A stretch of 46,546 nt of DNA from an uncultured Clostridia bacterium (GCA_947626555.1 CANQSP010000007.1:1-46546); one strand, 5' to 3'. Shown: positions 25,891 to 35,646, numbered from the stretch's first letter. Notes: generated by a model from the letters alone, not told the origin. Numbers and translations are program-made.

Positions 25891-28800
25891 TTGAGGAAAA
25901 TTACAGATTTTATAATAAACAAAAGACATTTTATTTTAGTTTTATTTATAGTCCTTACAATAATTGCAGCTATATTATCATCAAATGTAAAAATTAATCA
26001 TGATATAGCCAAATATATGCCAGATACATCAGAAACAAGAATTGGTATGGACATTATGGAAGAAGAATTTTCTGATACTGAAACAAGTACTCTGAATTTG
26101 ATGTTTGAAAATTTAGAAGATGAAAAGAAATTAGATATAAAAAGTAATTTGGAAAATATAAACGGAGTAGAAAGTGTAGATTATGATAGTTCTGAAGACT
26201 ATAATAAGGAAAATTATACCTTATATGTTATTACAGTAGATGATAAATCTGATTCTAAAACGGCAACAGATGTATACAACGAAATAACAAAGGAATATAA
26301 GGACTATACAATTTATACTAGTGGAAATGTATCTGAAACTAATAAAACAGTATTACCATTTTGGATTATTGTGCTTGCAGTTGCTTGTGCTCTAGTTATT
26401 TTACTTATAATGTGTGAATCTTATGTAGAACCATTTCTTTTCTTAACATCTATATTGATGGCAGTAGTGCTAAATAAAGGAACCAATATTATATTTCCAA
26501 ATGTATCACATATTACCAATGCAATATCAGCAATATTGCAAATGGCACTATCAATGGACTACTCAATAATGTTAATGAATAGGTATGACCAAGAAAAGAA
26601 AGTCGAAAAAGATAATGTAAAAGCAATGAAAAATGCTTTATATAAAGCATTTCAAGCTATATCAAGTAGTTCTGTTACAACAATAGTTGGTCTTTTAGCA
26701 TTAGTATTTATGAGTTTTAAAATTGGAAAAGATTTAGGATTTGTGTTAGCTAAAGGAGTATTATTTAGTTTAGTTTGTATTTTCTTTGTACTTCCAGCTT
26801 TAATACTAATGTTTGATAAATGGATAACAAAAACCAAAAAGAAAAGTCCAAATATTAAGTTAAATAAATTAGGCAAATTAAGCTATAAAATGAGATTTAT
26901 TGCTGTTCCACTATTTCTTATAGTATTTGCTATAAGTTTTGCAATGAAGGGAAATTTAGGAATTGATTATACAGATTCACAAACAGATGAAATAAGTGAA
27001 GTATTTGATGAAAATAATCAAATAGCTATAATATATAAAAACGAAGATGAAGCAAAAATTTCAAAATGTTTAGATGAGCTAGAGAGTGAAGAAAAAATAG
27101 ACGAAGTATTAGCTTATGGCAATACAATTAATGAAAAATTACCATATGATAAATTGAATGACAAATTAAATGAACTAGATTCAGATGTTAACATTGAAGA
27201 TTATTTATTAAAAATAGTATATTATGATTATTATAATCCAGATGGAAGAGAACAGTTGACCTTCAATGATTTTATAAATTTTATTGAAGAAGAGGCATAC
27301 AACAACGAAAAGACAAATGAAAAAATAGATGCTAAAACTAAATATGACATTACAAGATTAAAAAACTTTGTTACAGAGCCTTCTATGAATAAAAAAAGAA
27401 CATCAAGTGATATAGCAAGTATATTAGAAATAGATAAAAGCAAAATAGATGACATTTTTATTTATTATCTTTCTAAAAATAATAATACACAAATTAGTTT
27501 AAATGAATTTATTAATTTTATGAACAAAGACGTTTTAACAAATGGAAAATATGCTAGTAAAATTGATAGTGCAAGTAGAAATAAATTAAATACTTTGTCA
27601 AAATTTACAAATAAACAAATATTACAAAAGAAAATGGCAAGTAAGGAAATGGCAGAAATCTTTGGAATTGATAGTAATACAATGAATGAATTGTATAAAT
27701 ATTATATTCTTGTAAATGACATTGATACAAAAATGACAATTTCAGAATTTTCAAATTTTGTATTAAATGATGTATTAAAAGATAGTAATTATACAAATAG
27801 TTTTGATAAAGAAACAATTCAAAATATAAAATTATTAGCAACATTTAGTGATAAAAATACAATTAGCAAACAGATGAATTCTAAAGAATTATCTAGTTTG
27901 TTGGGAATAGAAGAAGAAAAAGTTAATCAATTATTACTTTTAAAATATAGTAATGAAAATAATTTAACAAAGTTAAGTGTAACAGAATTTATATGTAACA
28001 CAATAGCTATAAAAAATAACACTCATTATTTAGATGGAGTAGATGTAAGCAAATTAGAAAATGTGTTAGTGTTTGCTCAAAATAAAAATAATATTAATAC
28101 AACGAAAATGAATAAAGCAGGTTTAAGCAAAATATTTGATAGTTTTGGAAAAGGACTTGTAGATAATGTATATTTACTTGCAGGGTTACCAGATGAAAAA
28201 ACAATGACACCTCAAGAATTTGTAAATTTAGTTTTAGATTTTTGTACTAATAAAAGTGCAGATATGAGCAATTTTACAGTAGACAAAAATACTGTTGATA
28301 CTTTAAAACTATTAAAGTTAATAATAGATGATAGTGTTTCTAGCACTAAAATTAAATATACAGCTAAACAATTGTCTCAAATATTAAATATGGACGTAAG
28401 TCAAATGTATAAATTATATAGCTTAATTGACTATACAAATGGAAATATAAGCAAATGGACTGCTACACCTAATGAAATTGTAAAATTAATATTAGATAAT
28501 AATAGTGCTGATGAAGCGACCATAAAACAACTACAGTTATTATCTACTATTATGACAAGTACTATAAATAATAAAAGTTTTACATATCAAGAACTTTCTA
28601 AAATTATAGGAATAGAAAGTAGTAACACAAAAAACATATATACCTTATATGTTTCAAGTAAAAATAATACAAGTTTAACACCACAAGAGTTTGTAAACTT
28701 TGTACTTACACACCAAAATGATGCTACTCTTGCTAGCAAAATAAGTAAAAGTACTATTAATGATTTAACTTTATTGCAATCAGCTATGAATGGAGTAATG

Positions 28801-29979
28801 AATAATAAAAAATATAATACAAGTGAATTATCTTCATTATTAGGAATAGATAAAGAAAATGTAAATTTACTTTATGGTCTATATAATTCTAAATATATAA
28901 ATAAAAATTTAAGCATATCATTAAAAGAATTTATTAATTTTCTACTTGAGGATGTAACTAAAAATAGTGAGTATGCAAGTAATTTTAGTAATGAACAAAT
29001 CTCAAAGCTAAATACAGTAAATAGCATTATGAATGCTACAATAAATAATACTAAATATAATGCAGATGAAATATTTGTTATTATTAATAATTTAAGTGAT
29101 TCTGTAGAAAAAAGCACTGTAGAAATGCTTTATACTTATTATGGAAGTAACAAGCAGTATAATAACGCATGGAAAATGACGGTAGAGGAATTTGTAAATT
29201 TTCTTAATGATGATATTTTACAAGATGAGAAATTTACAGATTTTATAGAAGATGATATGAGAAATGATATCATAGAGGCTAAAACAACAATAAAAGATGC
29301 GAAGGAGATGTTAATAGGAGATAATTATTCAAGAGTAGTATTAAATACAACATTTGATTTAGAAACCCCAGAAACATTTGAATTTATAGCGAATGTAAAA
29401 GAGATGGTTGGAAAAGAATTAGATGATTTCTATGTAATAGGTGATTCTCCTATGGCCTTTGAGATGAGTAAAACTTTTGATAATGAATTAAATACAATAA
29501 CAGTAATAACAATGATATCAATATTTGTAGTAGTAGTAATTACATTTAAGTCAATAACTATACCGGCAATATTAGTGCTTACAATACAAACAGCAGTATA
29601 TTTAATAATGGGAATATTATCAATTATTGGTGAAAATGTATACTTTATAGCAATACTTATAGTTCAAAGTATATTAATGGGAGCAACCATTGACTATGCT
29701 ATTCTTTATACATCATATTATCTTGAACACAGAAAAAGCGAAGGAATAAAAGAGTCAATTATAGATTCATATAATAAGTCAATACATACTATATTAACTT
29801 CAAGTTCAATACTTATTATAGTAACATTAATTATTGCTAATTTTGCATCAGCTATTGCAGCTAAAATATGTAAAACAATTTCAGAAGGTACGCTTTGTTC
29901 TACAATTTTAATTTTAGTTTTATTGCCAGCAGTTCTTGCTTGTTGCGATAAATTAATAGTTAAAAAGAAAAAAGTATAA
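25891..29979 (+). CDS. Giant MMPL/RND-family transporter with a repeat-filled extracytoplasmic domain
   Basis: The protein has 1362 residues and starts at a TTG at 25891, with AAGGAAGGA 6 bases upstream. N-terminal half: one helix (about 12-30), a small external domain, and a helix bundle (about 153-310) with ALSMDYSIMLMNRYD, the MMPL Asp motif. A helix follows at about 332-350. The C-terminal bundle (about 1200-1355) repeats the motif as ILMGATIDYAILYTSYY. Between them, residues about 455-1105 hold nine imperfect helical repeats spaced about 80 residues, each with an L(T/S)xxEF(V/I)NFxL core and often a SSLLGID-type segment. Related MMPL proteins (YdfJ class) are about 700-1050 long, so the external domain is greatly expanded. 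It is likely an exporter of a lipid or drug controlled by the divergent TetR. Confidence 0.9.
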   Translation: MRKITDFIINKRHFILVLFIVLTIIAAILSSNVKINHDIAKYMPDTSETRIGMDIMEEEFSDTETSTLNLMFENLEDEKKLDIKSNLENINGVESVDYDSSEDYNKENYTLYVITVDDKSDSKTATDVYNEITKEYKDYTIYTSGNVSETNKTVLPFWIIVLAVACALVILLIMCESYVEPFLFLTSILMAVVLNKGTNIIFPNVSHITNAISAILQMALSMDYSIMLMNRYDQEKKVEKDNVKAMKNALYKAFQAISSSSVTTIVGLLALVFMSFKIGKDLGFVLAKGVLFSLVCIFFVLPALILMFDKWITKTKKKSPNIKLNKLGKLSYKMRFIAVPLFLIVFAISFAMKGNLGIDYTDSQTDEISEVFDENNQIAIIYKNEDEAKISKCLDELESEEKIDEVLAYGNTINEKLPYDKLNDKLNELDSDVNIEDYLLKIVYYDYYNPDGREQLTFNDFINFIEEEAYNNEKTNEKIDAKTKYDITRLKNFVTEPSMNKKRTSSDIASILEIDKSKIDDIFIYYLSKNNNTQISLNEFINFMNKDVLTNGKYASKIDSASRNKLNTLSKFTNKQILQKKMASKEMAEIFGIDSNTMNELYKYYILVNDIDTKMTISEFSNFVLNDVLKDSNYTNSFDKETIQNIKLLATFSDKNTISKQMNSKELSSLLGIEEEKVNQLLLLKYSNENNLTKLSVTEFICNTIAIKNNTHYLDGVDVSKLENVLVFAQNKNNINTTKMNKAGLSKIFDSFGKGLVDNVYLLAGLPDEKTMTPQEFVNLVLDFCTNKSADMSNFTVDKNTVDTLKLLKLIIDDSVSSTKIKYTAKQLSQILNMDVSQMYKLYSLIDYTNGNISKWTATPNEIVKLILDNNSADEATIKQLQLLSTIMTSTINNKSFTYQELSKIIGIESSNTKNIYTLYVSSKNNTSLTPQEFVNFVLTHQNDATLASKISKSTINDLTLLQSAMNGVMNNKKYNTSELSSLLGIDKENVNLLYGLYNSKYINKNLSISLKEFINFLLEDVTKNSEYASNFSNEQISKLNTVNSIMNATINNTKYNADEIFVIINNLSDSVEKSTVEMLYTYYGSNKQYNNAWKMTVEEFVNFLNDDILQDEKFTDFIEDDMRNDIIEAKTTIKDAKEMLIGDNYSRVVLNTTFDLETPETFEFIANVKEMVGKELDDFYVIGDSPMAFEMSKTFDNELNTITVITMISIFVVVVITFKSITIPAILVLTIQTAVYLIMGILSIIGENVYFIAILIVQSILMGATIDYAILYTSYYLEHRKSEGIKESIIDSYNKSIHTILTSSSILIIVTLIIANFASAIAAKICKTISEGTLCSTILILVLLPAVLACCDKLIVKKKKV

Positions 29980-29986
29980 AAATAAG

Positions 29987-30019
29987 AGCAAGAAGTTATT
30001 TTGATAATTTCTTGCTTTT
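29987..30019 (+). terminator. Terminator, GCAAG family
   Basis: AGCAAGAAGTTAT / ATAATTTCTTGCT stem (one G-T pair) followed by TTT, 7 bases after the MMPL stop. Confidence 0.85.
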
Positions 30020-30105
30020 ATTGTATAAGGAAAATTTATCATCTTGACAAGGAATTTACTAAAATATATAATTCTTTTTAAGAGATAAAAGGGGGGAATT
30101 CTATT

Positions 30106-31341
30106 ATGAAATGTAAAAAATGTGGGGCAGAATTTGAGGGTGAAAAATGTCCTAATTGTGGAGAAATGGGTGCAAAAACTATGAAACCATTTTATAAAAA
30201 ATGGTGGTTTATCACTATCATTATTATTATAGTTATTGCAATTATTGTAGGTATAATTGTTATTCAAAATTTTAAGCCAATGGATAAACTAGATTTTTCT
30301 GCTTTAGAATTAGGTGAATATTTACCAGAACCTGATAGCAAAAGTGGTAAAATTGAAATAGACAGGTCAGATGTTCTAACTATTAAAATTCCTAATGTAG
30401 AAAAACAAAAATTTAAAGACTATGTAAAAAAATGTAGTAATGATGGCTATAATATTGATCTTGAATATGAGGATTGGGATACTGTTTATGGAGCATTTAA
30501 CAAAGCTGGTTATAATATTAGAATTATTTATTTGGAGTCTGATAAAAGTATGAATATAACATTAAGTGCTCCAGAAAAAATGAGTAAATTCAAATGGCCA
30601 ACAAGAGGATTAGGTAGTATGTTACCAGCAACGGAGTCAACATACGGAAATATTTCTTGGGATAATAGTAAATCATTTATAGTTCATGTAGGTAAAACTA
30701 GTATTGACGAATATAATGATTATGTAGAAGAATGTGAAGATAAGGGATATACAGTTGATTATAGAAAAGATAAAAAAAGTTATTCTGCTGAAAATAGTGA
30801 TGGATATAAATTGCATTTAAGTTATTTAGGAGGTAATGTAATTGAAGTGTCTTTAGAGGCACCTGAAGGAACAACTACCAATAATTCTTCAACAGAAAAT
30901 ACACAAACCTCTGAAAATACTATAGAAAATGTTGTAGGAAATAGTATAGGAAATAACCAAACTTCAGAAAATACTCAAAGTTCTGAGAATACTTTAGAAG
31001 ATAATAATACTTCAAAAAATACCATAGATAATACTCAACAATCTGGCAATAATTCTTCTGATAATAGTAATAATGGAGAGATTAGAAAAGAGTTTAAAGA
31101 TGCGATGGATAGTTATGAGTCATTTATGGACGAATATGTGGCTTTTATGAAAAAGTATAAAGACTCTAATGGTACGGACATGAGTTTAATGACTGATTAT
31201 TATAGCTATTTAAATAAATATACAAAACTATGTCAAGATTTTGAAAAATGGGAGGAAGACGATTTAAATACAGCTGAAATGTCTTATTATATTGATGTTC
31301 AAGCAAGAGTAAATAAAAAACTTCTTGAAGTTACAAATTAA
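30106..31341 (+). CDS. Zinc-ribbon, membrane-anchored protein with DUF6591-like C-terminus
   Basis: A 411-residue protein. Residues 1-22 form a zinc ribbon (MKCKKCGAEFEGEKCPNCGE, four Cys). One membrane helix follows (about 34-57, FITIIIIIVIAIIVGIIVI). Two homologous external domains come next (about 66-165 and 166-250), each with LGxxLP, an I(S/D)xS(D/K)S box and a KFKDYVKKC/EYNDYVEEC helix. A Thr/Asn/Ser/Glu-rich linker (about 255-325) follows, then a C-terminal helical domain (EFKDAMDSYESFMDEYVAFM) resembling DUF6591. The start has GGGGGGAA upstream. The function is unknown; the layout suggests a surface-exposed domain anchored from the cytoplasmic zinc ribbon. It lies between terminators, so it is probably monocistronic or shared with the next gene. 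Confidence 0.8.
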   Translation: MKCKKCGAEFEGEKCPNCGEMGAKTMKPFYKKWWFITIIIIIVIAIIVGIIVIQNFKPMDKLDFSALELGEYLPEPDSKSGKIEIDRSDVLTIKIPNVEKQKFKDYVKKCSNDGYNIDLEYEDWDTVYGAFNKAGYNIRIIYLESDKSMNITLSAPEKMSKFKWPTRGLGSMLPATESTYGNISWDNSKSFIVHVGKTSIDEYNDYVEECEDKGYTVDYRKDKKSYSAENSDGYKLHLSYLGGNVIEVSLEAPEGTTTNNSSTENTQTSENTIENVVGNSIGNNQTSENTQSSENTLEDNNTSKNTIDNTQQSGNNSSDNSNNGEIRKEFKDAMDSYESFMDEYVAFMKKYKDSNGTDMSLMTDYYSYLNKYTKLCQDFEKWEEDDLNTAEMSYYIDVQARVNKKLLEVTN

Positions 31342-31399
31342 AAAAATATAATTTTTAATAATTCGTGTTATAGGCAAACAAGAAAGGAATGAATATAAA

Positions 31400-31666
31400 A
31401 TGAAATATACTTATAAAACGGAAAATACATGTAGCAAAGAAATCGAATTTACATTAGAGGGGAATGTTGTAACTAATGTTAAATTTTTAGGTGGAGGATG
31501 CCCTGGAAATTTACAAGCATTACCTAAACTTGTGGAAGGAATGACAGTAGAAGAAATAGAAGAAAAAATAGGTGGAATTATTTGTGGAATAAAAGGAACT
31601 TCTTGTGCAGACCAATTAGCAAGAGCAGTAAGAAAAGCCTATGAAGAATCAAAAAAATCTGCTTAA
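31400..31666 (+). CDS. TSCPD domain protein (TIGR03905 family)
   Basis: An 88-residue soluble protein. The family signature is seen as FLGGGCPGNLQALPKLVEGM (about 30-49) and the terminal GIKGTSCADQLARAV, whose TSCADQ is the TSCPD motif variant. Cys residues near positions 12, 35, 67 and 73 may bind metal. TSCPD domains occur alone in clostridia and at the C-terminus of some ribonucleotide reductases; the stand-alone function is not known. The start follows AGAAAGGAATG. A strong terminator follows at 31677. Confidence 0.88.
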   Translation: MKYTYKTENTCSKEIEFTLEGNVVTNVKFLGGGCPGNLQALPKLVEGMTVEEIEEKIGGIICGIKGTSCADQLARAVRKAYEESKKSA

Positions 31667-31676
31667 AATAAAAAAA

Positions 31677-31713
31677 TAAAAGCAAGAAATTATATTTGAT
31701 AATTTCTTGCTTT
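31677..31713 (+). terminator. Terminator, GCAAG family
   Basis: Perfect 16-bp stem AAAAGCAAGAAATTAT / ATAATTTCTTGCTTTT with a 5-base loop. It is nearly the same as the stem at 12397. Confidence 0.9.
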
Positions 31714-31822
31714 TATATTATAATGCTGATTAACAAATAAATTATATAACAAAAGTGACATAATATGAAGCTTTTGGGGGAACGTTAACCTTTAAATATA
31801 TTATACAAGGGAGGAATTGAAT

Positions 31823-32797
31823 ATGTGTACTGCAATAACTTATTATACAAAAGACCATTATTTTGGAAGGAATTTAGATTTAGAATATTCATACAAAGAA
31901 ACCGTTACAATAACACCAAGAAATTATGAATTTAAATTTAGAAAAGTAAAAAGCATAAATAAACATTATGCAATTATAGGAATGGCTTATGTAGCAGATA
32001 ATTATCCACTTTATTATGATGCCATTAATGAAAAAGGTTTGGGAATGGCAGGCTTGAACTTTCCTGGCAATGCAGACTATAAAGAGGAAGCTATAGATAA
32101 AGAAAATATTGCACCATTTGAGTTTATTCCTTATGTATTAGCACAATGTTCAAATATAAGTGAAGCAAAGGAATTATTGAAAAATATAAATATAGAATTA
32201 ATTAATTTTAGTAATGAATTACCCGTATCTCCATTGCATTGGATTATTTCAGACAAGGAATCATCTATAACAGTAGAAAGTGTTAAAGAAGGTCTAAAAA
32301 TATATGATAATCCAGTAGGAGTGCTTACTAATAATCCTACATTTGATATTCATATGTTTAATTTAAATAATTATATGAGTTTATCAACAGAACAACCTGT
32401 AAATAATTTTTCAAAGCAACTAAATTTAGAAACTTATAGTAGGGGTATGGGTGCCATGGGCTTACCAGGAGATTTATCTTCTGCTTCAAGGTTTGTAAAA
32501 GCAACATTTACTAAAATGAATTCTATATCAGGTAGTTCAGAAATAGAAAGTATCAGCCAATTCTTTCATATATTAGGTTCAGTATATCAACAAAGAGGTT
32601 GTGTTCATATGGGAGGAGATAAATATGAAATAACTATTTATAGCTCTTGTGCAAATATGGATAAAGGAATTTATTATTATAAGACTTATGAAAATAGTCA
32701 AATTACAGCTGTAGATATGAATAAAGAAAATTTGGAAGGCACAGAATTAGTAAACTATGACTTAATTAAAAATCAAGAAGTATTTATGCAAAACTAA
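31823..32797 (+). CDS. cbh: Bile salt hydrolase / choloylglycine hydrolase
   Basis: This N-terminal-nucleophile enzyme cleaves glycine or taurine from conjugated bile acids. The start is set at the ATG at 31823 (324 residues) so that Cys2 becomes the nucleophile after Met removal; GGAGG lies 8 bases upstream, and an in-frame TTG at 31817 is unlikely. MCTAITYYTKDHYFGRNLDLEYSY shows Cys2, Arg16 and Asp19, the counterparts of the family's Cys2, Arg18 and Asp21. AGLNFPG (Asn near 79), VLTNNPTFD (Asn near 170) and DLSSASRF (the family's late Arg, near 223) are also present. Resemblance to Clostridium perfringens bile salt hydrolase is strong throughout, including KGIYYYKTYEN and VDMNKENLEG. Penicillin V acylase activity is less likely. 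The enzyme points to a gut habitat. Confidence 0.92.
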   Translation: MCTAITYYTKDHYFGRNLDLEYSYKETVTITPRNYEFKFRKVKSINKHYAIIGMAYVADNYPLYYDAINEKGLGMAGLNFPGNADYKEEAIDKENIAPFEFIPYVLAQCSNISEAKELLKNINIELINFSNELPVSPLHWIISDKESSITVESVKEGLKIYDNPVGVLTNNPTFDIHMFNLNNYMSLSTEQPVNNFSKQLNLETYSRGMGAMGLPGDLSSASRFVKATFTKMNSISGSSEIESISQFFHILGSVYQQRGCVHMGGDKYEITIYSSCANMDKGIYYYKTYENSQITAVDMNKENLEGTELVNYDLIKNQEVFMQN

Positions 32798-32845
32798 TAA
32801 AAATTTAAGTATTTAAATAAATTATAGGGGAGAAAATTATAAAAT

Positions 32846-33502
32846 ATGAGTAAAGAAAATGAAAAAACAGTTCGAGTATATGAAAAAAATGCTAGTAAAT
32901 ATTTAGAAACAAGTATTGAACATGATAATCTTGACCCAGATAAAGCTAAACGCAAGCGTGAAAAATTAAAAAAATTTATTAAAGATAACATTGGATTATT
33001 ACCTAAAGGAGCAAAAGTTTTAGAAATCGGTTCTGCAGATGGCTCAAATGCAAAGTATATTGAGAGTTTAGGATATGATGTAACTGCAAGTGATGTAGCA
33101 GAAGATTTTCTTAATGCAATAAAGTCAAAAGGTTTAACACCAATTAAATTTAATATATTAGAAGATGAATGTCGTGAAAGATATTCTGCAGTTTTATGTT
33201 GGAGAGTATTTGTTCATTTTACTAAAGAAGATGTATATAAAGTTTTACAAAGGGTACATGATATACTTGAAGATGGAGGAATATTCATATTCAATTGTAT
33301 TAATAGAGAAACAAGAGATGTAGATGAAGAATGGGTAGATTTTTCTAACGAATATCACATGGGAGTAGAACGTTATTATAAATATTTTAGAGAAGAAGAG
33401 TTAAATGAGCTTATTGAAAAGACAGAATATAAAATTTACAATTTTCACAAAGAAGGTGGAGATGATAACAACAAGTGGTTAGTGTATGTTCTAAAAAAAT
33501 AG
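32846..33502 (+). CDS. Class I SAM-dependent methyltransferase
   Basis: A 218-residue soluble protein. The Rossmann motif I is VLEIGSADGSNAKYIE (about 59-74, with GSADGS in place of GxGxG), motif II is VTASDVAEDFLNAI, and motif IV is SAVLCWRVFVHF (about 113-124). The later FNCINRETRDVDEEWVDF replaces the common FSN region. It resembles ubiquinone/menaquinone-type or small-molecule methyltransferases, but the substrate is not evident. The start follows GGGGAG. It is located 48 bp after the bile salt hydrolase and may share its transcript. Confidence 0.85.
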   Translation: MSKENEKTVRVYEKNASKYLETSIEHDNLDPDKAKRKREKLKKFIKDNIGLLPKGAKVLEIGSADGSNAKYIESLGYDVTASDVAEDFLNAIKSKGLTPIKFNILEDECRERYSAVLCWRVFVHFTKEDVYKVLQRVHDILEDGGIFIFNCINRETRDVDEEWVDFSNEYHMGVERYYKYFREEELNELIEKTEYKIYNFHKEGGDDNNKWLVYVLKK

Positions 33503-33564
33503 GATTTGCTTGATTTGTGCACTTCTTATTTATATATTACATATAATGTAAAGAGGTATTATAT

Positions 33565-33720
33565 ATGAACTCTTGTGAATTTGTAACTTTTATTTCTACT
33601 TTAGCATGCGCAATTGCAAAAGATAAAACACAAGAAGAATTAAATATTTTGTCTGCCTTTTTTACTCAACTTGGAGACTCATTGGCAACAATTTCTGCAT
33701 GTAGTTCAAATAATGAATAA
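33565..33720 (+). CDS. Small DUF6774-like protein (51 aa)
   Basis: A 51-residue frame starting MNSCEFVTFISTLACAIAKD, with AAAGAGG 8 bases before the ATG and a TATAAT at 33542-33547. The sequence contains three Cys and ends QLGDSLATISACSSNNE. It matches my memory of the short DUF6774 proteins of gut Clostridia (MNSCELVTFISTLACAIA-like start, LGDTLATI near the end). It is hydrophobic in part but has no clear transmembrane span. The function is unknown. A GCAAG-type terminator (33744) follows. Confidence 0.7.
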   Translation: MNSCEFVTFISTLACAIAKDKTQEELNILSAFFTQLGDSLATISACSSNNE

Positions 33721-33743
33721 ACATCTTTTGTATATAAATAAAG

Positions 33744-33777
33744 ACAAGTAATTCTATTAAAATTACTTGTTTTTTTG
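33744..33777 (+). terminator. Terminator
   Basis: ACAAGTAATT / AATTACTTGT perfect 10-bp stem with a run of seven T's. Confidence 0.9.
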
Positions 33778-33780
33778 TAA

Positions 33781-33818
33781 TTACCAACAAAAATAAAAAT
33801 AGAATTGTCTAAATAATA
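33781..33818 (+). promoter_or_regulatory. Conserved upstream element (copy B)
   Basis: TTACCAACAAAA ... TTGTCTAAATAATA, matching 9381-9419 at both ends with one base less in the spacer. It lies 16 bases before the GTG start of the next gene and right after the terminator, so it must be the promoter region. Confidence 0.5.
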
Positions 33819-33834
33819 GAGGGAGTTGGTAAAA

Positions 33835-34347
33835 GTGAAAAAAATTATATTAATAGTTACAATAGTTTTAATTTTATTTGCAGTTGTGGGAATTGTAATA
33901 GCTTTGAATGTTACTAATAACATAGAGACTAATGGAAATGTAGAAAATGCTAGTAACTTTAAAGATGTAAACAGAATAGCTTCAGTTGGAACAGAAAAGG
34001 AAACTATATCTTTAGAAATACCTGAAAAGTGGGAATATGAAATAATAGACAAAGAAGATGAAGAGAGTTATTATGGAATTAAATTTTATTTGGATAATGA
34101 AGATAAGTATGTAGAAATATATTCTATGAAGAATGTATTTGCTGTTTGTGGAACAGAACTTACAACTGAAAAAACGAGTTCAAACAATGATTATAAAATG
34201 ATTGTAGGGTACTATAGTGAGTCATGGAATTTTGCAACTTTCGAAATAGAAGGAACTGAATTAGTAGCTTTTAATAAAGGATTTGAAAATGAAGAGGCGA
34301 AAGAAGCTATGGATATATTGAAAACGCTTAAATATGAAAATAAATAA
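33835..34347 (+). CDS. Membrane-anchored protein of unknown function (170 aa)
   Basis: The start is a GTG at 33835 with GAGGGAG 9 bases upstream; an in-frame TTG at 33826 overlaps that site. The product begins with a membrane anchor or signal sequence (KKIILIVTIVLILFAVVGIVIAL, split here for reading) and an external domain with ISLEIPEKWEYEIID, YYGIKFYLDNEDKYVEIYSM, SESWNFATFEIEGTELVAF and a C-terminal MDILKTLK. The pattern resembles small PsbP/DUF1795-like folds (a protein opening with IPExW), but I am not certain. It shares its promoter element with the broken gene at 9463. Confidence 0.7.
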   Translation: MKKIILIVTIVLILFAVVGIVIALNVTNNIETNGNVENASNFKDVNRIASVGTEKETISLEIPEKWEYEIIDKEDEESYYGIKFYLDNEDKYVEIYSMKNVFAVCGTELTTEKTSSNNDYKMIVGYYSESWNFATFEIEGTELVAFNKGFENEEAKEAMDILKTLKYENK

Positions 34348-34356
34348 GACAATAAG

Positions 34357-34393
34357 AAAACAGAATTGCTTTATAAATAGCAACTCTGTTTTT
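34357..34393 (+). terminator. Terminator
   Basis: AAAACAGAATTGCT / AGCAACTCTGTTTT stem with one mismatch and a T run. Confidence 0.8.
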
Positions 34394-34434
34394 TCTCTAT
34401 ATATGGAGGAGAAAAACTCCTCTTTTACTTATAA

Positions 34435-35646
34435 TTAAACTAATTTATGGAATATTTTCTTACCCTTCTTTATAATAGCAAAACCATCTTTAAAATCAGA
34501 ATCAGATAAAGTATAGTTAATATCAGTAACCTTTTCATCATTTAAAGAAATTCCACCTTGTGAGATTAATGTTCTTGCTTGACTTTTGGAAGGGGCAAAA
34601 CCTATTTGAGTCATAACATCTAAAATAGATATATTTTTATTTTCTAATTCTGTAGAAGGCATATTATCTAAACTTCCTTGACCATTAAATAGGGCATTTG
34701 CAGCTTCTTCAGCTTTTTTAGCTTCTTCCTCACCATGAATTAACTTTGTAATTTCAAAAGCAGCAACTTTTTTAGCTTCATTTATATGCTCATCTTTTAA
34801 TTCACATAAACGATTAATTTCTTCCATAGGTAAGAATGTAAGCAAGCATAAAACATTTCTTACATCTTCATCTGCAATATTTCTCCAATATTGATAAAAT
34901 TCATATGGAGAAGTTTTTTCGGCATCAAGCCATAAAGCACCTTTTTCTGTTTTGCCCATTTTCTTACCTTCTTTAGTAGTAAGAAGTTTAAAAGTAAATC
35001 CATAAGAATCGCTATGACCAATACGACGAATTAAATCTACACCACCTAATATATTAGACCATTGGTCATTTCCACCCATTTGTAATTTACAACCATATTT
35101 ATCATGTAAAATTAAAAAGTCATAAGATTGCATTAACATATAGCTAAGTTCAAAGAAAGTTAAACCTCTTTCCATTCTTTGCTTATAACATTCGGCTGTA
35201 AGCATTTTGTTAACAGAAAATAGGGAGCCGATATCTCTAACAAAATTTATAAAATTTAAGTCTAAAAGCCAATCTGCATTATTAACTATAATAGCAGCAT
35301 TTTCGCCTTCAAAACTTATAAATTTAGAAAATTGTTTTTTAAAACATTCAACATTGTGGTCAATTTCTTCTCTAGACATCATTCTTCTCATATCACTTTT
35401 TCCTGATGGGTCTCCAATAGTTGCAGTACCACCACCAATTAAAAGTATTGGCTTATGACCACATCTTTGCATATGTGATGCAACCATTAAAGAAATAAAG
35501 TGACCTATATGTAAGCTATCTGCTGTAGGGTCAAAGCCTATATAAAAAGGAACACTCTCTTTTTGAAATAATTCCTTAATTTCTTGCTCGTGTGTTAGTT
35601 GTTCAATAAAACCTCTTTCTTCTAATATTTTAAATACATTTGACAT
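34435..35646 (-). CDS. tyrS: Tyrosyl-tRNA synthetase
   Basis: TyrRS attaches tyrosine to tRNA-Tyr in the cytoplasm. The HIGH signature reads [13 protein letters not shown] (about 39-51) and the KMSKS loop reads KKMGKTEKG (about 230-238). Tyrosine-binding residues lie in [10 protein letters not shown] and [13 protein letters not shown]-terminal S4 RNA-binding domain (about 340-403, [23 protein letters not shown]) is complete. The length of 403 is normal. The start has AGGAGGAATACTT upstream. No T-box leader (specifier loop or TGGN motif) is visible in the short gap upstream, unlike many Firmicute tyrS genes. Confidence 0.97.
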   Translation of the reverse strand: MSNVFKILEERGFIEQLTHEQEIKELFQKESVPFYIGFDPTADSLHIGHFISLMVASHMQRCGHKPILLIGGGTATIGDPSGKSDMRRMMSREEIDHNVECFKKQFSKFISFEGENAAIIVNNADWLLDLNFINFVRDIGSLFSVNKMLTAECYKQRMERGLTFFELSYMLMQSYDFLILHDKYGCKLQMGGNDQWSNILGGVDLIRRIGHSDSYGFTFKLLTTKEGKKMGKTEKGALWLDAEKTSPYEFYQYWRNIADEDVRNVLCLLTFLPMEEINRLCELKDEHINEAKKVAAFEITKLIHGEEEAKKAEEAANALFNGQGSLDNMPSTELENKNISILDVMTQIGFAPSKSQARTLISQGGISLNDEKVTDINYTLSDSDFKDGFAIIKKGKKIFHKLV

